From: Acinetobacter baumannii
Lineage (GTDB): Bacteria > Pseudomonadota > Gammaproteobacteria > Pseudomonadales > Moraxellaceae
Reading direction: 5' to 3'
Assembly: GCF_009759685.1 (NCBI RefSeq)
Contig: NZ_CP046654.1
Location: 3,916,849-3,980,848, forward strand
DNA length: 64,000 nucleotides
Part shown: in pieces, positions 19,692 through 28,784 of the stretch
How positions within the stretch are numbered: position 1 is the stretch's first letter
How the letters are laid out: every line of letters begins with the position of its first letter
Position numbers and translations under genes: made by a program
Notes under the pieces: generated by a model
What the model was told of the DNA's origin: nothing
Seen by the model: only the letters and a program-made list of their open reading frames with translations
The model's database searches: none

Positions 19692-19755
19692 CACTAAAGC
19701 TAAGGATTTGCTTTAGTGGAAAAATAATGTATAAAAGCTAAATATTTGCTTTTAT
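19692..19755. promoter_or_regulatory. Two tandem similar palindromes, likely TetR operators
   Basis: Site 1 (19692-19718) is CACTAAAGC-TAAGGATTT-GCTTTAGTG. Site 2 (19731-19755) is ATAAAAGC-TAAATATTT-GCTTTTAT. Both share AAGCTAA-N2-ATTTGCTTT and their centres are 38 bases apart. They lie between the divergent tetR and MFS starts. Confidence 0.6.
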
Positions 19756-19769
19756 GTTATTCATCTTAT

Positions 19770-20972
19770 ATGAACAATTCAAGTTCAAAACGGTCAAGAG
19801 CTGTTTTTCAATTAGATGCGGCAAGTGCTTTGACACTTAATACCATCACGCTCATGACATTCATGGCCGCATCTAGTGCGCCGACACCACTCTACCGCCT
19901 ATACCAACAGCTTTGGCAATTTTCACCGGTTACATTGACTTTGATTTTTGCCACCTATGCTTTTACGCTGCTTGGCTCATTACTCATTATTGGTTCTTTG
20001 TCTGACTATATTGGACGCCGCCCAGTCATTATTGCAGCTATTTCTCTGCAAATTATTTCAATGAGCTTTTTCTTATTTGCTTCAGATGTTTCGATGTTAT
20101 TTATCGCCCGAGGCTTACAAGGAATCGCAACAGGGCTTGCTGTTTCAGCTATAGGCGCAGCAATTTTAGATTTTAGTAAGCTTCATGGCTCACTGATTAA
20201 TAGTATTGCACCAATGATAGGTATGGCTGTTGGGATTTTTCTGACTTGTTCTATTTTGCAATTCTCTGCCCACCCCTTACAGCTTGTTTTTGAGTTCTTA
20301 TGTTTTCTTCTTATTTGTGAACTCATTTTAAGTTTTCTTACTCCAGAGACCGCACAAAGAAGATCCGGTGCACTTGCTTCATTAAAACCCAATATGGCCA
20401 TTCCGCCACAGACAAAAAGCGCTTTATTGAGTATTAGCCCGATTAACATTGCACTTTGGATGGTCAGTGGTTTCTTCCTATCGCTTATGCCCTCTTTACT
20501 GGCAAAAATTTTCCACACGTCATCGGCATGGCTAAACGGGATTATGTTTATGGCGCTCGCCCTTTCCGGTGCGGTAGGTATATTAACGCTTAGGAAGTCG
20601 ACAAATTTCCGTATTTTATTAACCGGTACGCTATCGATTGCTATTGGTGCCATTGTCTTATTCATCGCCATTAATCTAACCAATGCTGTAGTTCTATTTT
20701 TAGGTTCTATTATTACTGGTGTTGGTTTTGGTACAGCATTTATGGGGGCTATTCGTAGTGTAATGCCATTGGCGCTTCCCGAAGAACGTGCGGGTCTTAT
20801 GGCTGCTTTTTTTGTTGAAAGCTATTTGGCTTTTAGTATTCCTGCAATTTTAGCTGGCTATTTTGTAGGTAAAATTGGGCTGATGAGTACGGCAAATAGT
20901 TATATTAGTTTTATTATCTTATTGTCACTGGTCGCCCTTCTAATGATTATTAAAAATTTTAAAAATAAATAA
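19770..20972 (+). CDS. MFS transporter (DHA1-like)
   Basis: 400 residues from the ATG at 19770; an ATG at 19746 falls inside the second palindrome and is less likely. There are twelve predicted membrane spans. The MFS motif between spans 2 and 3 reads GSLSDYIGRRPVII, and ARGLQGIATGLAVSAIGAAIL is span 4. A drug or metabolite efflux role is typical when a TetR gene is divergent, but the substrate is not visible. It ends at a bidirectional terminator. Confidence 0.85.
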   Translation: MNNSSSKRSRAVFQLDAASALTLNTITLMTFMAASSAPTPLYRLYQQLWQFSPVTLTLIFATYAFTLLGSLLIIGSLSDYIGRRPVIIAAISLQIISMSFFLFASDVSMLFIARGLQGIATGLAVSAIGAAILDFSKLHGSLINSIAPMIGMAVGIFLTCSILQFSAHPLQLVFEFLCFLLICELILSFLTPETAQRRSGALASLKPNMAIPPQTKSALLSISPINIALWMVSGFFLSLMPSLLAKIFHTSSAWLNGIMFMALALSGAVGILTLRKSTNFRILLTGTLSIAIGAIVLFIAINLTNAVVLFLGSIITGVGFGTAFMGAIRSVMPLALPEERAGLMAAFFVESYLAFSIPAILAGYFVGKIGLMSTANSYISFIILLSLVALLMIIKNFKNK

Positions 20973-20977
20973 GCCAT

Positions 20978-21007
20978 AAAAAATAGCCTCACTAGAGGCT
21001 ATTTTTT
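20978..21007. terminator. Bidirectional terminator (MFS / GNAT)
   Basis: AAAAAATAGCCTC, loop ACTA, GAGGCTATTTTTT: a perfect 13-bp stem between convergent genes. Confidence 0.88.
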
Positions 21008-21029
21008 AATAGATGCTCTTTAAGTTCTA

Positions 21030-21482
21030 TTAAAAAGTATCTGCTACATACATACGTACCATCTCGCCTTCCTCATCCTTTACCAACGTTAAAAACCGCC
21101 AACCACATTTTTCATAAAACTCGGTATGGTCTGTTATTAAATAAAGTGTTTGGATGCCCTGATTACTCAAGTCTTCACGTACAAAATCTAAAATCTGTTT
21201 TGCAATATTTTGGTTTCGATAGTTCTCTTCTACAAATAAAGCACATAAGTTTGGTGTTAAATCTTTACGCTCATGGAAGTCATTATCAATAACTCCTGCT
21301 CCAGCAATTAAATGCTTATCTTTATTTAAAACAATGTACCACTGTGGAATAGCATGCTTTTGATCAATGGAAATCTGAATACTCTCAAGATAGGCTTCCA
21401 CAGGGATTTGCCATTTTTCAGAAAACCACTGTGCAGCCATTTCTTTGTATTGAGGGTAATCAGATAACCGTAATATTTGCAT
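21030..21482 (-). CDS. GNAT family N-acetyltransferase
   Basis: 150 residues. The GNAT core is visible as LCALFVEENYRNQNIAKQILDFVREDL (about 77-103; the acetyl-CoA pyrophosphate loop is in RNQNIA). TLYLITDHTEFYEKCGWRFL is the usual tyrosine-containing C-terminal motif. It transfers acetyl from acetyl-CoA to an unknown amine. It is located between a bidirectional terminator and the sugar dehydrogenase gene, which ends 27 bases upstream, so the two may be co-transcribed. Confidence 0.85.
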   Translation of the reverse strand: MQILRLSDYPQYKEMAAQWFSEKWQIPVEAYLESIQISIDQKHAIPQWYIVLNKDKHLIAGAGVIDNDFHERKDLTPNLCALFVEENYRNQNIAKQILDFVREDLSNQGIQTLYLITDHTEFYEKCGWRFLTLVKDEEGEMVRMYVADTF

Positions 21483-21509
21483 AAAATAAACCTATTTTGC
21501 CCAACCTTT

Positions 21510-22877
21510 TTAAGGTTGAGTTACTGAACTACGAATGGATTGCTGGGTTGGACTCTCATAAGTTGTTTCAGCAACTGGTGAAACACGCCATATTGTATTA
21601 CCAACATCATCTGCGACTAATACTGCACCCGAAAAATCAATTGCTACCCCGACAGGACGCCCATACGCTTTGCCTTTTTCACTTAAAAACCCTGTCAAAA
21701 TATCTTGCGGTGGACCAGAGGGCTGACCACTTCTAAATGGCACAAAAATGACTTTATATCCACTATGTGGTTTACGGTTCCAAGAACCGTGCTGTCCAAT
21801 AAATGCTCCGCCTCTAAATTGTAGCATGAGTTCGGCTGTATAAAATGCAAGACCTAACGAAGCAGTGTGGTTACCTAGAGCATAGTCTGGTTTAATTGCA
21901 CGAGCCACCATGTCAGGATTTTGTGGTTTGACTCGTACATCTACGTGTTGACCATAGTAACTATAAGGCCAGCCATAAAAAGCGCCATCTTGTACCGACG
22001 TCATATAGTCGGGCACTAAATCACTACCAATTTCATCGCGCTCATTTACAACTGTCCAAAGTTTTCCACTTTGAGGCTGCCAAGCCATACCATTTGGATT
22101 ACGCAGTCCTGTTGCAAATGGACGTGACTGACCACTTGCAATATCAAACTCCATAATTTGTGCACGGCCTTTTTCTTGATCTAGACCATTTTCGGCCACA
22201 TTACTATTGGAGCCAACGGTAATGTAGAGCTTTGTACCTTCACGATTGGCAATAACATTTTTGGTCCAATGATGGTTTAGAGGCCCACCCGGTAAGTCCA
22301 ATACTTTAGTACCGGTTGAAGTAATATGTGTTTCCCCTTCTTGGTAAGGAAAACGCATGAGTGAATCCGTATTGGCAACGTATAAATGATTACCTACCAG
22401 TACCATACCAAACGGTGAGTTTAGGTTTTTAAGGAATACTGTTTTTTGGTCAGCTATACCATCGCCATTCGTATCACGGAGTAAACTAATTCGGTTTGCG
22501 CTTGGATGAGATGACCCTGCCCGTCTCATTACGAAGGTCATAATCTTGCCTTTAATCCCTTTGCTGTCTTCAGGTTTAGGCGGAGCATCCGTTTCAGCCA
22601 CCAGCACATCACCATTTGGTAACACATAAAGCCAACGTGGGTGCTCAAGTCCTTTAGCAAATGCTTTTACTTTTAAACCTTCCGCCGGAGTCGGCATCAC
22701 ACCACTTGGCCAACCTTGTGCCGGTGCTATATTTACGGTCGGAAATAAGCTTGTTTTCGGTTCAGGCAACTTTGGTTCCGGACCATAACTCTCGTTAATC
22801 GGATATTGAGAGGAAGAAGCACAGCCTGTAACTAAAACGGTAGTGCCCAAAATCGGCAGTAAAAAACGTGTAAGCAT
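21510..22877 (-). CDS. PQQ-dependent sugar dehydrogenase family lipoprotein (sorbosone dehydrogenase-like)
   Basis: 455 residues. The N-terminus [19 protein letters not shown] is a lipoprotein signal with Cys at 19, so the protein is probably membrane-anchored in the periplasm. The six-bladed propeller signs are [78 protein letters not shown] and [23 protein letters not shown]. Members oxidise sugars or aldehydes with PQQ. The substrate is not predictable here. The HHW and GSNSN segments are the expected PQQ and Ca2+ regions. Confidence 0.85.
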   Translation of the reverse strand: MLTRFLLPILGTTVLVTGCASSSQYPINESYGPEPKLPEPKTSLFPTVNIAPAQGWPSGVMPTPAEGLKVKAFAKGLEHPRWLYVLPNGDVLVAETDAPPKPEDSKGIKGKIMTFVMRRAGSSHPSANRISLLRDTNGDGIADQKTVFLKNLNSPFGMVLVGNHLYVANTDSLMRFPYQEGETHITSTGTKVLDLPGGPLNHHWTKNVIANREGTKLYITVGSNSNVAENGLDQEKGRAQIMEFDIASGQSRPFATGLRNPNGMAWQPQSGKLWTVVNERDEIGSDLVPDYMTSVQDGAFYGWPYSYYGQHVDVRVKPQNPDMVARAIKPDYALGNHTASLGLAFYTAELMLQFRGGAFIGQHGSWNRKPHSGYKVIFVPFRSGQPSGPPQDILTGFLSEKGKAYGRPVGVAIDFSGAVLVADDVGNTIWRVSPVAETTYESPTQQSIRSSVTQP

Positions 22878-23227
22878 CTTTTATCTCCATTTATTATTTT
22901 TTCGCAATAAACACAGGGTAATGCTTTAGAAGAGAGACTTATAGTTGATTTATTTAACTGTACTGAGCATTACAGTCTATATTTTTAAAATTTTAATACA
23001 TAACTGGGTGTTTTCTAGAGGTTTAGCTTACCCTAATGCTTAGCTATAAATTAATACCTGACATTTAGTTTAATTACCAAAAGTATTTATGTTGGCTGAT
23101 AATACTTATTAGGTAATTTGGTCTATCGTGCCTATTTTTTAATTAAAAATTCCTTTACCCTGACTTACTTTAATTATTTTTAACTTTCACTGTAGCTCAG
23201 GTGCTCAATTAAGTTCATTTATTTCTT
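22878..23227. other. 350-base spacer between divergent genes
   Basis: It separates the sugar dehydrogenase and the DMT transporter starts and must hold both promoters. I see AT-rich sequence without a supportable ORF or strong hairpin. Confidence 0.4.
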
Positions 23228-24139
23228 ATGTCAAAAAATTTAGCAACCTTGATTGGTTTAAGTGCCATCCTAATGTGGGCCTCTATGGTAGGCTTTGTAA
23301 AACATATTACGACCGCAATCGGTCCAGATGTTGGCATTACGCTGATCTATTCCTTAAGTGCTTTACTCCTGCTCATTATTTTTAGGGTGCCAAATTTTAA
23401 ATTAATTTCTAAAAGATACTTAATTTTAGGGGCAATTTTATTTATTGCTTATGAGCTTTGCTTTTCGTTTGCACTTGCCTATTCAAAGACGGCGCAACAA
23501 GCGATTGAAGTAAGTATTGTGAACTACCTTTGGCCAAGCCTGACTGTTTTAGCTTTTGTTATTTTTAGAGAGTTAAAATTTAATGTGTTTATTATTTTAG
23601 GATTACTCATTTCAATTTCCGGTATCATTTTTATTCAGACCGGGAACGGAGATTTTAGTTTAGGTCGTGTTGTCGATAATTTTCATAGTAATCCTTTAAG
23701 TTATGTTTTGGCCTTTATAGGTGCCATTATTTGGGCTTTTTACTGTGTGTTGACCAAGAAAATGGGTAAAGGACAAAACCCTATTTCTATTTTCTTTCTT
23801 GGTGTTGCCATAACCTTATGGCTAAAATTGCTTTTTAGCGGTCAAGTGAGTTTGCCTTCACTCGATTTAAATACAATTTTATCTTTAATCGTTGCTTCTG
23901 CTGCAATTGGCCTCGGTTATGCAGCATGGAATATTGGCATTATTCATGGCAACATTACCATGCTGGTGGTTGCGTCTTACTTTACCCCAATCATTTCATC
24001 TTTACTTGCCATGCTGGTTTTACAGACAGAATTATCAATCAGCTTTTGGCAAGGTACAGCCATGGTCACGGCGGGTTCACTGATCTGCTGGCTTTCAACA
24101 AATTGGGCTGTGATACGTTCCTATTTCAGAATAAATTAA
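23228..24139 (+). CDS. EamA/DMT family exporter (YddG-like)
   Basis: 303 residues with ten predicted membrane spans and two EamA repeats. It begins ATLIGLSAILMWASMVGFVK, and LCFSFALAYSKTAQQAIEVSIVNYLWPSLTVL and YAAWNIGIIHGNITMLVVASYFTPIIS are characteristic of the YddG-type aromatic amino acid exporters. The exact substrate is inferred from family only. It converges on the racemase gene with 14 bases between the stops. Confidence 0.8.
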   Translation: MSKNLATLIGLSAILMWASMVGFVKHITTAIGPDVGITLIYSLSALLLLIIFRVPNFKLISKRYLILGAILFIAYELCFSFALAYSKTAQQAIEVSIVNYLWPSLTVLAFVIFRELKFNVFIILGLLISISGIIFIQTGNGDFSLGRVVDNFHSNPLSYVLAFIGAIIWAFYCVLTKKMGKGQNPISIFFLGVAITLWLKLLFSGQVSLPSLDLNTILSLIVASAAIGLGYAAWNIGIIHGNITMLVVASYFTPIISSLLAMLVLQTELSISFWQGTAMVTAGSLICWLSTNWAVIRSYFRIN

Positions 24140-24153
24140 AAGCTGATGAGTAT

Positions 24154-24882
24154 TTATACCGAACTAGCAGCAATAGAACGGGCTGCCGTTTTTTGCTCTA
24201 ATGCAAAATTTACAGCTTCTTTCGCATGAATGGTGGTGGTATCAAATAGAGGCACAGAAAATTTGATATCACCAATCAACATACAAATTTCGGTACACCC
24301 CAAAATAATGCCCTCGGCACCCTGCCCAATCAACTCTTCAACAATGGTCATATACTTGTTTTGCGAATCGGGGTTGATCACACCTAAACAAAGCTCGTCA
24401 TAGATAATGCTATGTACTATTTTCCGATTTGCATCATTTGGAATAATCACCTCAATACCACGATCTTGTAATCTGGCTTTATAAAAGTCTTGTTCCATGG
24501 TGAAAGCGGTTCCCAACAGTGCAACTTTTCGGATATTTTGACTTAAAATTTCTTTTGCTGTGGCATCAGCAATATGTATAAATGGAACCGTAATGGCATC
24601 TTCAATTTGAGGTGCTACCTTATGCATGGTATTAGTACAGACTAAAATACAGTCTGCCCCTGCTTTTTCTAAATTTTGTGCTTGCTCAGCTAAGTAGGCT
24701 CCAGCTTCTTGCCATAAACCTTTCGCTTGTAATGCTGCTATTTCTTCAAAATCGACACTATTTAGAATGATTTTGGCTGAATGTAGTTTCCCTAACTTGT
24801 TCTGAACCATTCTATTAATTTGTTGATAGTAAAGTGCTGTAGACTCCCAGCTCATGCCGCCTAATAAGCCGATTGTTTTCAT
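24154..24882 (-). CDS. Aspartate/glutamate racemase family protein
   Basis: 242 residues. The two catalytic Cys lie in ILVCTNTMHKV (about 84) and IILGCTEICML (about 195), each in the expected context for a PLP-independent Asp/Glu racemase. The start MKTIGLLGGMSWESTALYYQ is typical of the YgeA-like subgroup. It interconverts L- and D-amino acids in the cytoplasm. The specific amino acid is uncertain, and YgeA relatives favour homoserine or glutamate-type substrates. Confidence 0.88.
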   Translation of the reverse strand: MKTIGLLGGMSWESTALYYQQINRMVQNKLGKLHSAKIILNSVDFEEIAALQAKGLWQEAGAYLAEQAQNLEKAGADCILVCTNTMHKVAPQIEDAITVPFIHIADATAKEILSQNIRKVALLGTAFTMEQDFYKARLQDRGIEVIIPNDANRKIVHSIIYDELCLGVINPDSQNKYMTIVEELIGQGAEGIILGCTEICMLIGDIKFSVPLFDTTTIHAKEAVNFALEQKTAARSIAASSV

Positions 24883-25019
24883 TATTGAATCCTTCTATTT
24901 ATGCAAAACTTATCTATATCTCTTATGGGTAAAGCGCAGCTAGAATAAAATTGCTTTCTTTATTGAATTATTATTCATCTTATAAGCTATAATTTTTTAA
25001 ACTATTTAATAAGAACTCT

Positions 25020-25526
25020 ATGTTAGAAACAGAACGTTTAATTTTACGGCCATTCCTTGAAGAAAACTTACCTATTATGTTGGAGATGTTTCAAGACAAA
25101 GATTTTATGGCTTTTTCACCTCATGGTGCCTTATCAACTGAGGCAGCAACTGATCGTTTTTTAGAAATTTTGGAGCACTATAAAAATCATAATTTTGGCA
25201 AGATGGCTATCGTTTTAAAAGATACCCATAAAATTATTGGTTATTGTGGTTTTGAAACTTGTGAGGTTGATAGCAAGACAGAAGCTAAACTAGGTTTTAG
25301 ACTTATTAAAACTGAGCGAAATAAAGGTTATATTGTTGAAGCTTCACTTAAGTTACTAGAAGACATGCAAAGTCGAAACTTTAAGCATGTGATCGCTTTT
25401 TCAGAAAAAGATAATTTACCTGCCCACAACCTATTAAATAAACTTGGTTTTGAAAAAACAAATTCATCTAGTTACATGAATATGGATGTTATCTTTTTCA
25501 AAAAAGACCTGTCATTTCTTCGATAA
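25020..25526 (+). CDS. GNAT family N-acetyltransferase (RimJ-like)
   Basis: 168 residues. It begins MLETERLILRPFLEEN, the usual start of RimJ/RimL-type acetyltransferases. The acetyl-CoA region reads AKLGFRLIKTERNKGYIVEASLKLLEDM (about 90-117), and VIAFSEKDNLPAHNLLNKLGFEK is the canonical C-terminal motif. The target is unknown. It is divergent from the racemase gene. Confidence 0.87.
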   Translation: MLETERLILRPFLEENLPIMLEMFQDKDFMAFSPHGALSTEAATDRFLEILEHYKNHNFGKMAIVLKDTHKIIGYCGFETCEVDSKTEAKLGFRLIKTERNKGYIVEASLKLLEDMQSRNFKHVIAFSEKDNLPAHNLLNKLGFEKTNSSSYMNMDVIFFKKDLSFLR

Positions 25527-25680
25527 AAATAACGTATTACCTTAAAAAACTTTAAGTGAATGAAGATCTATTGGTTTCAAGAAAACCACTATTAAACCCA
25601 AATCATAAAACATAAGAATTCACGCAAAATTCACGACCAGCTCTTTAATTTAATCTTATAAAGTTGGCTCGGATATAGAC

Positions 25681-26253
25681 ATGAAAATTATAACTACAGC
25701 CCTAGGGCTGATTACCTTGGCAGGTTTAACGGCGTGTAAAAGTGTGCCTAGCTACTCAGGTGACTATGGCAAAGCTGAACAAAAAATTACTGGTATAGAA
25801 TTAGATGACCAACAGGCGCTAGATGTGGGCAATCGTTTTGTCGCTGCATTTAATACGCTCGGTACTCCTTCTTTTGTTAATAATGCTAGCAATCTTTACG
25901 CTGATCAGCTCTATATCAACGATACACTCTCGCAGTTCTCTCAAAAGAAAGATCTGATTAAGCATTTTGAAGGCATGAATGCCCGAGTGAATAATGTCAC
26001 GGTAAAACTCATTAGTGCAACTCATCACCAAGATACAGCCTACATTCATTGGTACATGACCTATGACTTTAAAATGCTAGGTCGTTCAAAAACGATGGCT
26101 TCTTATGGAATTAGTCAAATTAAGATTAATGACCAACAAAAAATTATTTTCCAGCAAGATTATTGGGATCCAGCGAATGGCCTCTACCGTTCTTTACCCA
26201 TATTTGGAGGAGTATATAAATGGATATTGCCGTTCAAAAAAGTCGAATCTTGA
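25681..26253 (+). CDS. NTF2-like (SnoaL) lipoprotein
   Basis: 190 residues. The signal MKIITTALGLITLAGLTAC has a lipobox with Cys at 19. The mature part has the NTF2/SnoaL-like pattern (ALDVGNRFVAAFNTLGTPSF, then FSQKKDLIKHFEGMNARVNNVTVKLISATHHQDTAYIHWYMTYDFKML, then KIIFQQDYWDPANGLY). NTF2-like genes accompany cyclopropane-synthase-like lipid clusters in other proteobacteria. Its stop overlaps the next gene by 34 bases, and it leads an operon ending in the response regulator. Confidence 0.75.
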   Translation: MKIITTALGLITLAGLTACKSVPSYSGDYGKAEQKITGIELDDQQALDVGNRFVAAFNTLGTPSFVNNASNLYADQLYINDTLSQFSQKKDLIKHFEGMNARVNNVTVKLISATHHQDTAYIHWYMTYDFKMLGRSKTMASYGISQIKINDQQKIIFQQDYWDPANGLYRSLPIFGGVYKWILPFKKVES

Positions 26254-26714
26254 TATTTCTAGGAATCTTAATCGTATCTCAAGCCAATGCGGCTGAATTG
26301 AAAAAATGCAGTTCAGCACCTTTAATGGTTACGAGTAAAAAGGTGGGAAATGTCAGTTACTTTGCTGAAGATTGCCAAAAAAATTGGCAAAGCCAAAGCA
26401 TCAAAATGGACTTTAGCTATAACCGCGATATTCCCGAATGGGCATTTAAACGCGCAGCCACGCACTTTTTGAAGAAAAATGTTAGCGGCTTTGATGCTAA
26501 ATCTCCGCTTAATCATATTAATGAACTATATAGGCCAATTAAGAGTGGAGATCTTTATAGTCTCTATTATCAACATGAAAATCAAAAACTAGAACTGAAA
26601 TTAAACCAGAAGCTACTCGGTTCTTTGAACAATCCGAATGCAAATCAATATTTTAAAATCTGGTTTGGTAGTGAACCGTTTAATGCTAAATTAAAACAAC
26701 AATTATTAAATTAA
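26220..26714 (+). CDS. Chalcone isomerase-like secreted protein
   Basis: 164 residues. GGAGGAG at 26206-26212, 7 bases before the ATG, fixes the start, although it lies inside the end of the lipoprotein gene in another frame. A signal peptide (ILIFLGILIVSQANAAE) precedes a mature domain with VSYFAEDCQKNWQSQSIKMDFSYNRDI and the ending YFKIWFGSEPFNAKLKQQLL. That ending resembles the Chalcone_3-type domain found beside CFA-like genes. This family call is by eye and moderate. Enzymatic activity is doubtful in such relatives. Confidence 0.6.
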   Translation: MDIAVQKSRILIFLGILIVSQANAAELKKCSSAPLMVTSKKVGNVSYFAEDCQKNWQSQSIKMDFSYNRDIPEWAFKRAATHFLKKNVSGFDAKSPLNHINELYRPIKSGDLYSLYYQHENQKLELKLNQKLLGSLNNPNANQYFKIWFGSEPFNAKLKQQLLN

Positions 26715-26731
26715 TGGCTTAATAAAATCTC

Positions 26732-27427
26732 ATGGGTAATCACTTTATCCTCATGGTTGAGGACCATTTTGAACTTGCAGCAACGGTCTGCGAATTTCTT
26801 GAAGTGCATGGTTATGTTGTCGATCATGCACGTAATTTAGAGGCTGCACGGACTTTTCTCAAATCTCAGCATTATCATCTTTTGTTGCTAGATATAAATT
26901 TGCCCGATGGCTCGGGTTATGACCTATGCAACTGGCTACGCACCGAACAAGGCGTTGATATTCCTGTTCTTATGCTCACAGCAAGAGATACTTTAGATGA
27001 CAAACTTAAAGGTTTTACCGCTGGAACAGATGATTATTTGGTAAAACCTTTTGATTTTAATGAACTAGTGATGCGGATTCGTGCATTAATAAAAAGAGCA
27101 GCTGGCGAAGTCACTCACCATAAAATTCAAATTCACGACTTAATTCTTGATAGCGCAACTCAAACCGTGGTTCGTGCTGGAAATAATATCGAGTTACCCC
27201 CTATTCAATTCAAACTATTAAAAATTTTGATGCGCCAGTCTCCAAAAGTGGTGACCAAGCAAGAACTGATGATGGAATTATGGGGCGACGAAGAGCCTGA
27301 AAGTGATGCGTTACGCAGTCATATCTATAACTTAAGAAAAATGGTTGATAAACCTTTTGACCCAAAGCTATTACATACAGTGGCAGGTGTCGGTTTAAAA
27401 ATTGCTTTGGAAGATTCCGCGACTTAA
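26732..27427 (+). CDS. OmpR-family response regulator (lipid-island two-component system)
   Basis: 231 residues. The receiver domain has the acidic pocket VEDH, the phospho-acceptor Asp in LLLLDINLPDG (about 53), Thr in LMLTARD and Lys in YLVKPF. The C-terminal winged helix includes LPPIQFKLLKILMRQSPKVVTKQELMMELWGD and HIYNLRKMVDKPF. It follows the secreted-protein gene after 17 bases. Its stop codon interlocks with that of the histidine kinase on the other strand (TTAA at 27424-27427). The kinase is the likely partner because no other kinase gene is near. Confidence 0.88.
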   Translation: MGNHFILMVEDHFELAATVCEFLEVHGYVVDHARNLEAARTFLKSQHYHLLLLDINLPDGSGYDLCNWLRTEQGVDIPVLMLTARDTLDDKLKGFTAGTDDYLVKPFDFNELVMRIRALIKRAAGEVTHHKIQIHDLILDSATQTVVRAGNNIELPPIQFKLLKILMRQSPKVVTKQELMMELWGDEEPESDALRSHIYNLRKMVDKPFDPKLLHTVAGVGLKIALEDSAT

Positions 27428-28752
27428 CTTAAATAGACCACAACAATTAAGCCTGTGGTTGGCTCCAAATCGAGTTCAGGATGAGTGGTTAAATAATATT
27501 GTCGATCAAACAGCTCCACTCTCCATCCTAGTTGTTTGCAAAGCTTTTGTACCAATTGCAAACCAATGCCATGACCTTTAGCCTTTAAGGAAAGTTGCGA
27601 ATCGCTGAGCTCTTGCACTTTCACATCGTTAGGTAAAGAAATTCCAATTCCATTATCAGCAATAATCAGGCTGTTTTTTTGTTGAATAATGTCGATTTGT
27701 GAGCCTTGAGAATAGTTCAGCGCATTACGTAAAATATTACCTAAAACCATTTGAGTCATAGAAGGATATAACCAACGCGGCTGTTCAGAAACATCAGGTT
27801 GAATATTAATCTGTATCCCTTTACCCGCGCTCACCGCTTCTAAACTTTCAACAAGATCTTTTACCGTTTTGGATAATAAATTTTTCTCAGATGGCAAGCT
27901 TTTTACCGTATTCCGAGCAATCGCCAGTAAGGTATCGACGAGCAACTGCATATCTTCAATTGTGTTATGAAGACGGACTAAAGATTTATCGTCTCCGAAT
28001 TTCGCCTGACACAGTTGTACATTACCTTTCAAAATGGTGAGTGGAGTGCGTAACTCATGGCTCACATCTCCAGTAAATTCTCTTTCACGTCGAATAAAAT
28101 CACTTAAAACCTGATGATATTTTTCTAAAGCTTGTTTGAGATATTCGGCTTCCATATTGCCATTGGTATTAATATCTCTAAAAGGAGATGCCTGAGTGTC
28201 TTGATGTGCCCAATCAATATTTTCTAAAGCATTTGCTAAACGCGTAATTGGGGAAAAATAGCGTCTTGCTCTTCGGTTTGACCACCACAAAAAACTATAT
28301 AGAACAGATAAGCTGAACATGAGTGGAGCAAGACCAAATAACCAGATCAGCTTATTAACATTGCTTTCGCCAAATACCAATAGAACATGTTGACCATTAC
28401 GCTCACCATAGACCGTCATTCGTTCTTTACCATCAACGAATACTCGGTGCACGCCACTTTCTAAATGCATGCCCCGAAAAGGTTGAGGCGCGACCTGTGT
28501 ATTCCACCGATATCCATATAAATTTTTAGTATCTGGTAAATCAGCATTTGGGTTACGTTCTATACGTAACCAGTAATGCTCCATTTCCTGTTCTAAAGCG
28601 GTTTTAAGTAAAGAACCCTTAATCACCCAAGCACTACAAGCCAACCCGACCACGATCGATAATGCAATCAGACCAATTTGCAACCAGTAATATCGATTGA
28701 ACATTTGGGCTAATGGATGACTCGTTTTGCCATCATGTCGAGTTCTTATCAT
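27424..28752 (-). CDS. Sensor histidine kinase (lipid-island two-component system)
   Basis: 442 residues. Two membrane spans flank a periplasmic domain of about 90 residues (IGLIALSIVVGLACSAWVI, about 25-43; LIWLFGLAPLMFSLSVLYSFL, about 134-154). The H-box is FTGDVSHELRTPLTILKGNV (about 228-247). The ATPase boxes are LGNILRNALNY, IADNGIGIS and GHGIGLQLVQKL. It starts 32 bases after the second CFA-like gene on the same strand, so it is probably the last gene of the lipid operon. Its partner regulator is convergent, an unusual layout. Confidence 0.88.
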   Translation of the reverse strand: MIRTRHDGKTSHPLAQMFNRYYWLQIGLIALSIVVGLACSAWVIKGSLLKTALEQEMEHYWLRIERNPNADLPDTKNLYGYRWNTQVAPQPFRGMHLESGVHRVFVDGKERMTVYGERNGQHVLLVFGESNVNKLIWLFGLAPLMFSLSVLYSFLWWSNRRARRYFSPITRLANALENIDWAHQDTQASPFRDINTNGNMEAEYLKQALEKYHQVLSDFIRREREFTGDVSHELRTPLTILKGNVQLCQAKFGDDKSLVRLHNTIEDMQLLVDTLLAIARNTVKSLPSEKNLLSKTVKDLVESLEAVSAGKGIQINIQPDVSEQPRWLYPSMTQMVLGNILRNALNYSQGSQIDIIQQKNSLIIADNGIGISLPNDVKVQELSDSQLSLKAKGHGIGLQLVQKLCKQLGWRVELFDRQYYLTTHPELDLEPTTGLIVVVYLS

Positions 28753-28784
28753 ATCTTTATCGTCGGGATAGGCTATAGAAATTA

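Noticed and set aside
20183..20683. 166-residue minus-strand ORF opposite the MFS transporter
   Set aside because: It lies fully inside the MFS gene on the opposite strand, lacks a recognisable domain or start signal, and the MFS frame shows clear family motifs.
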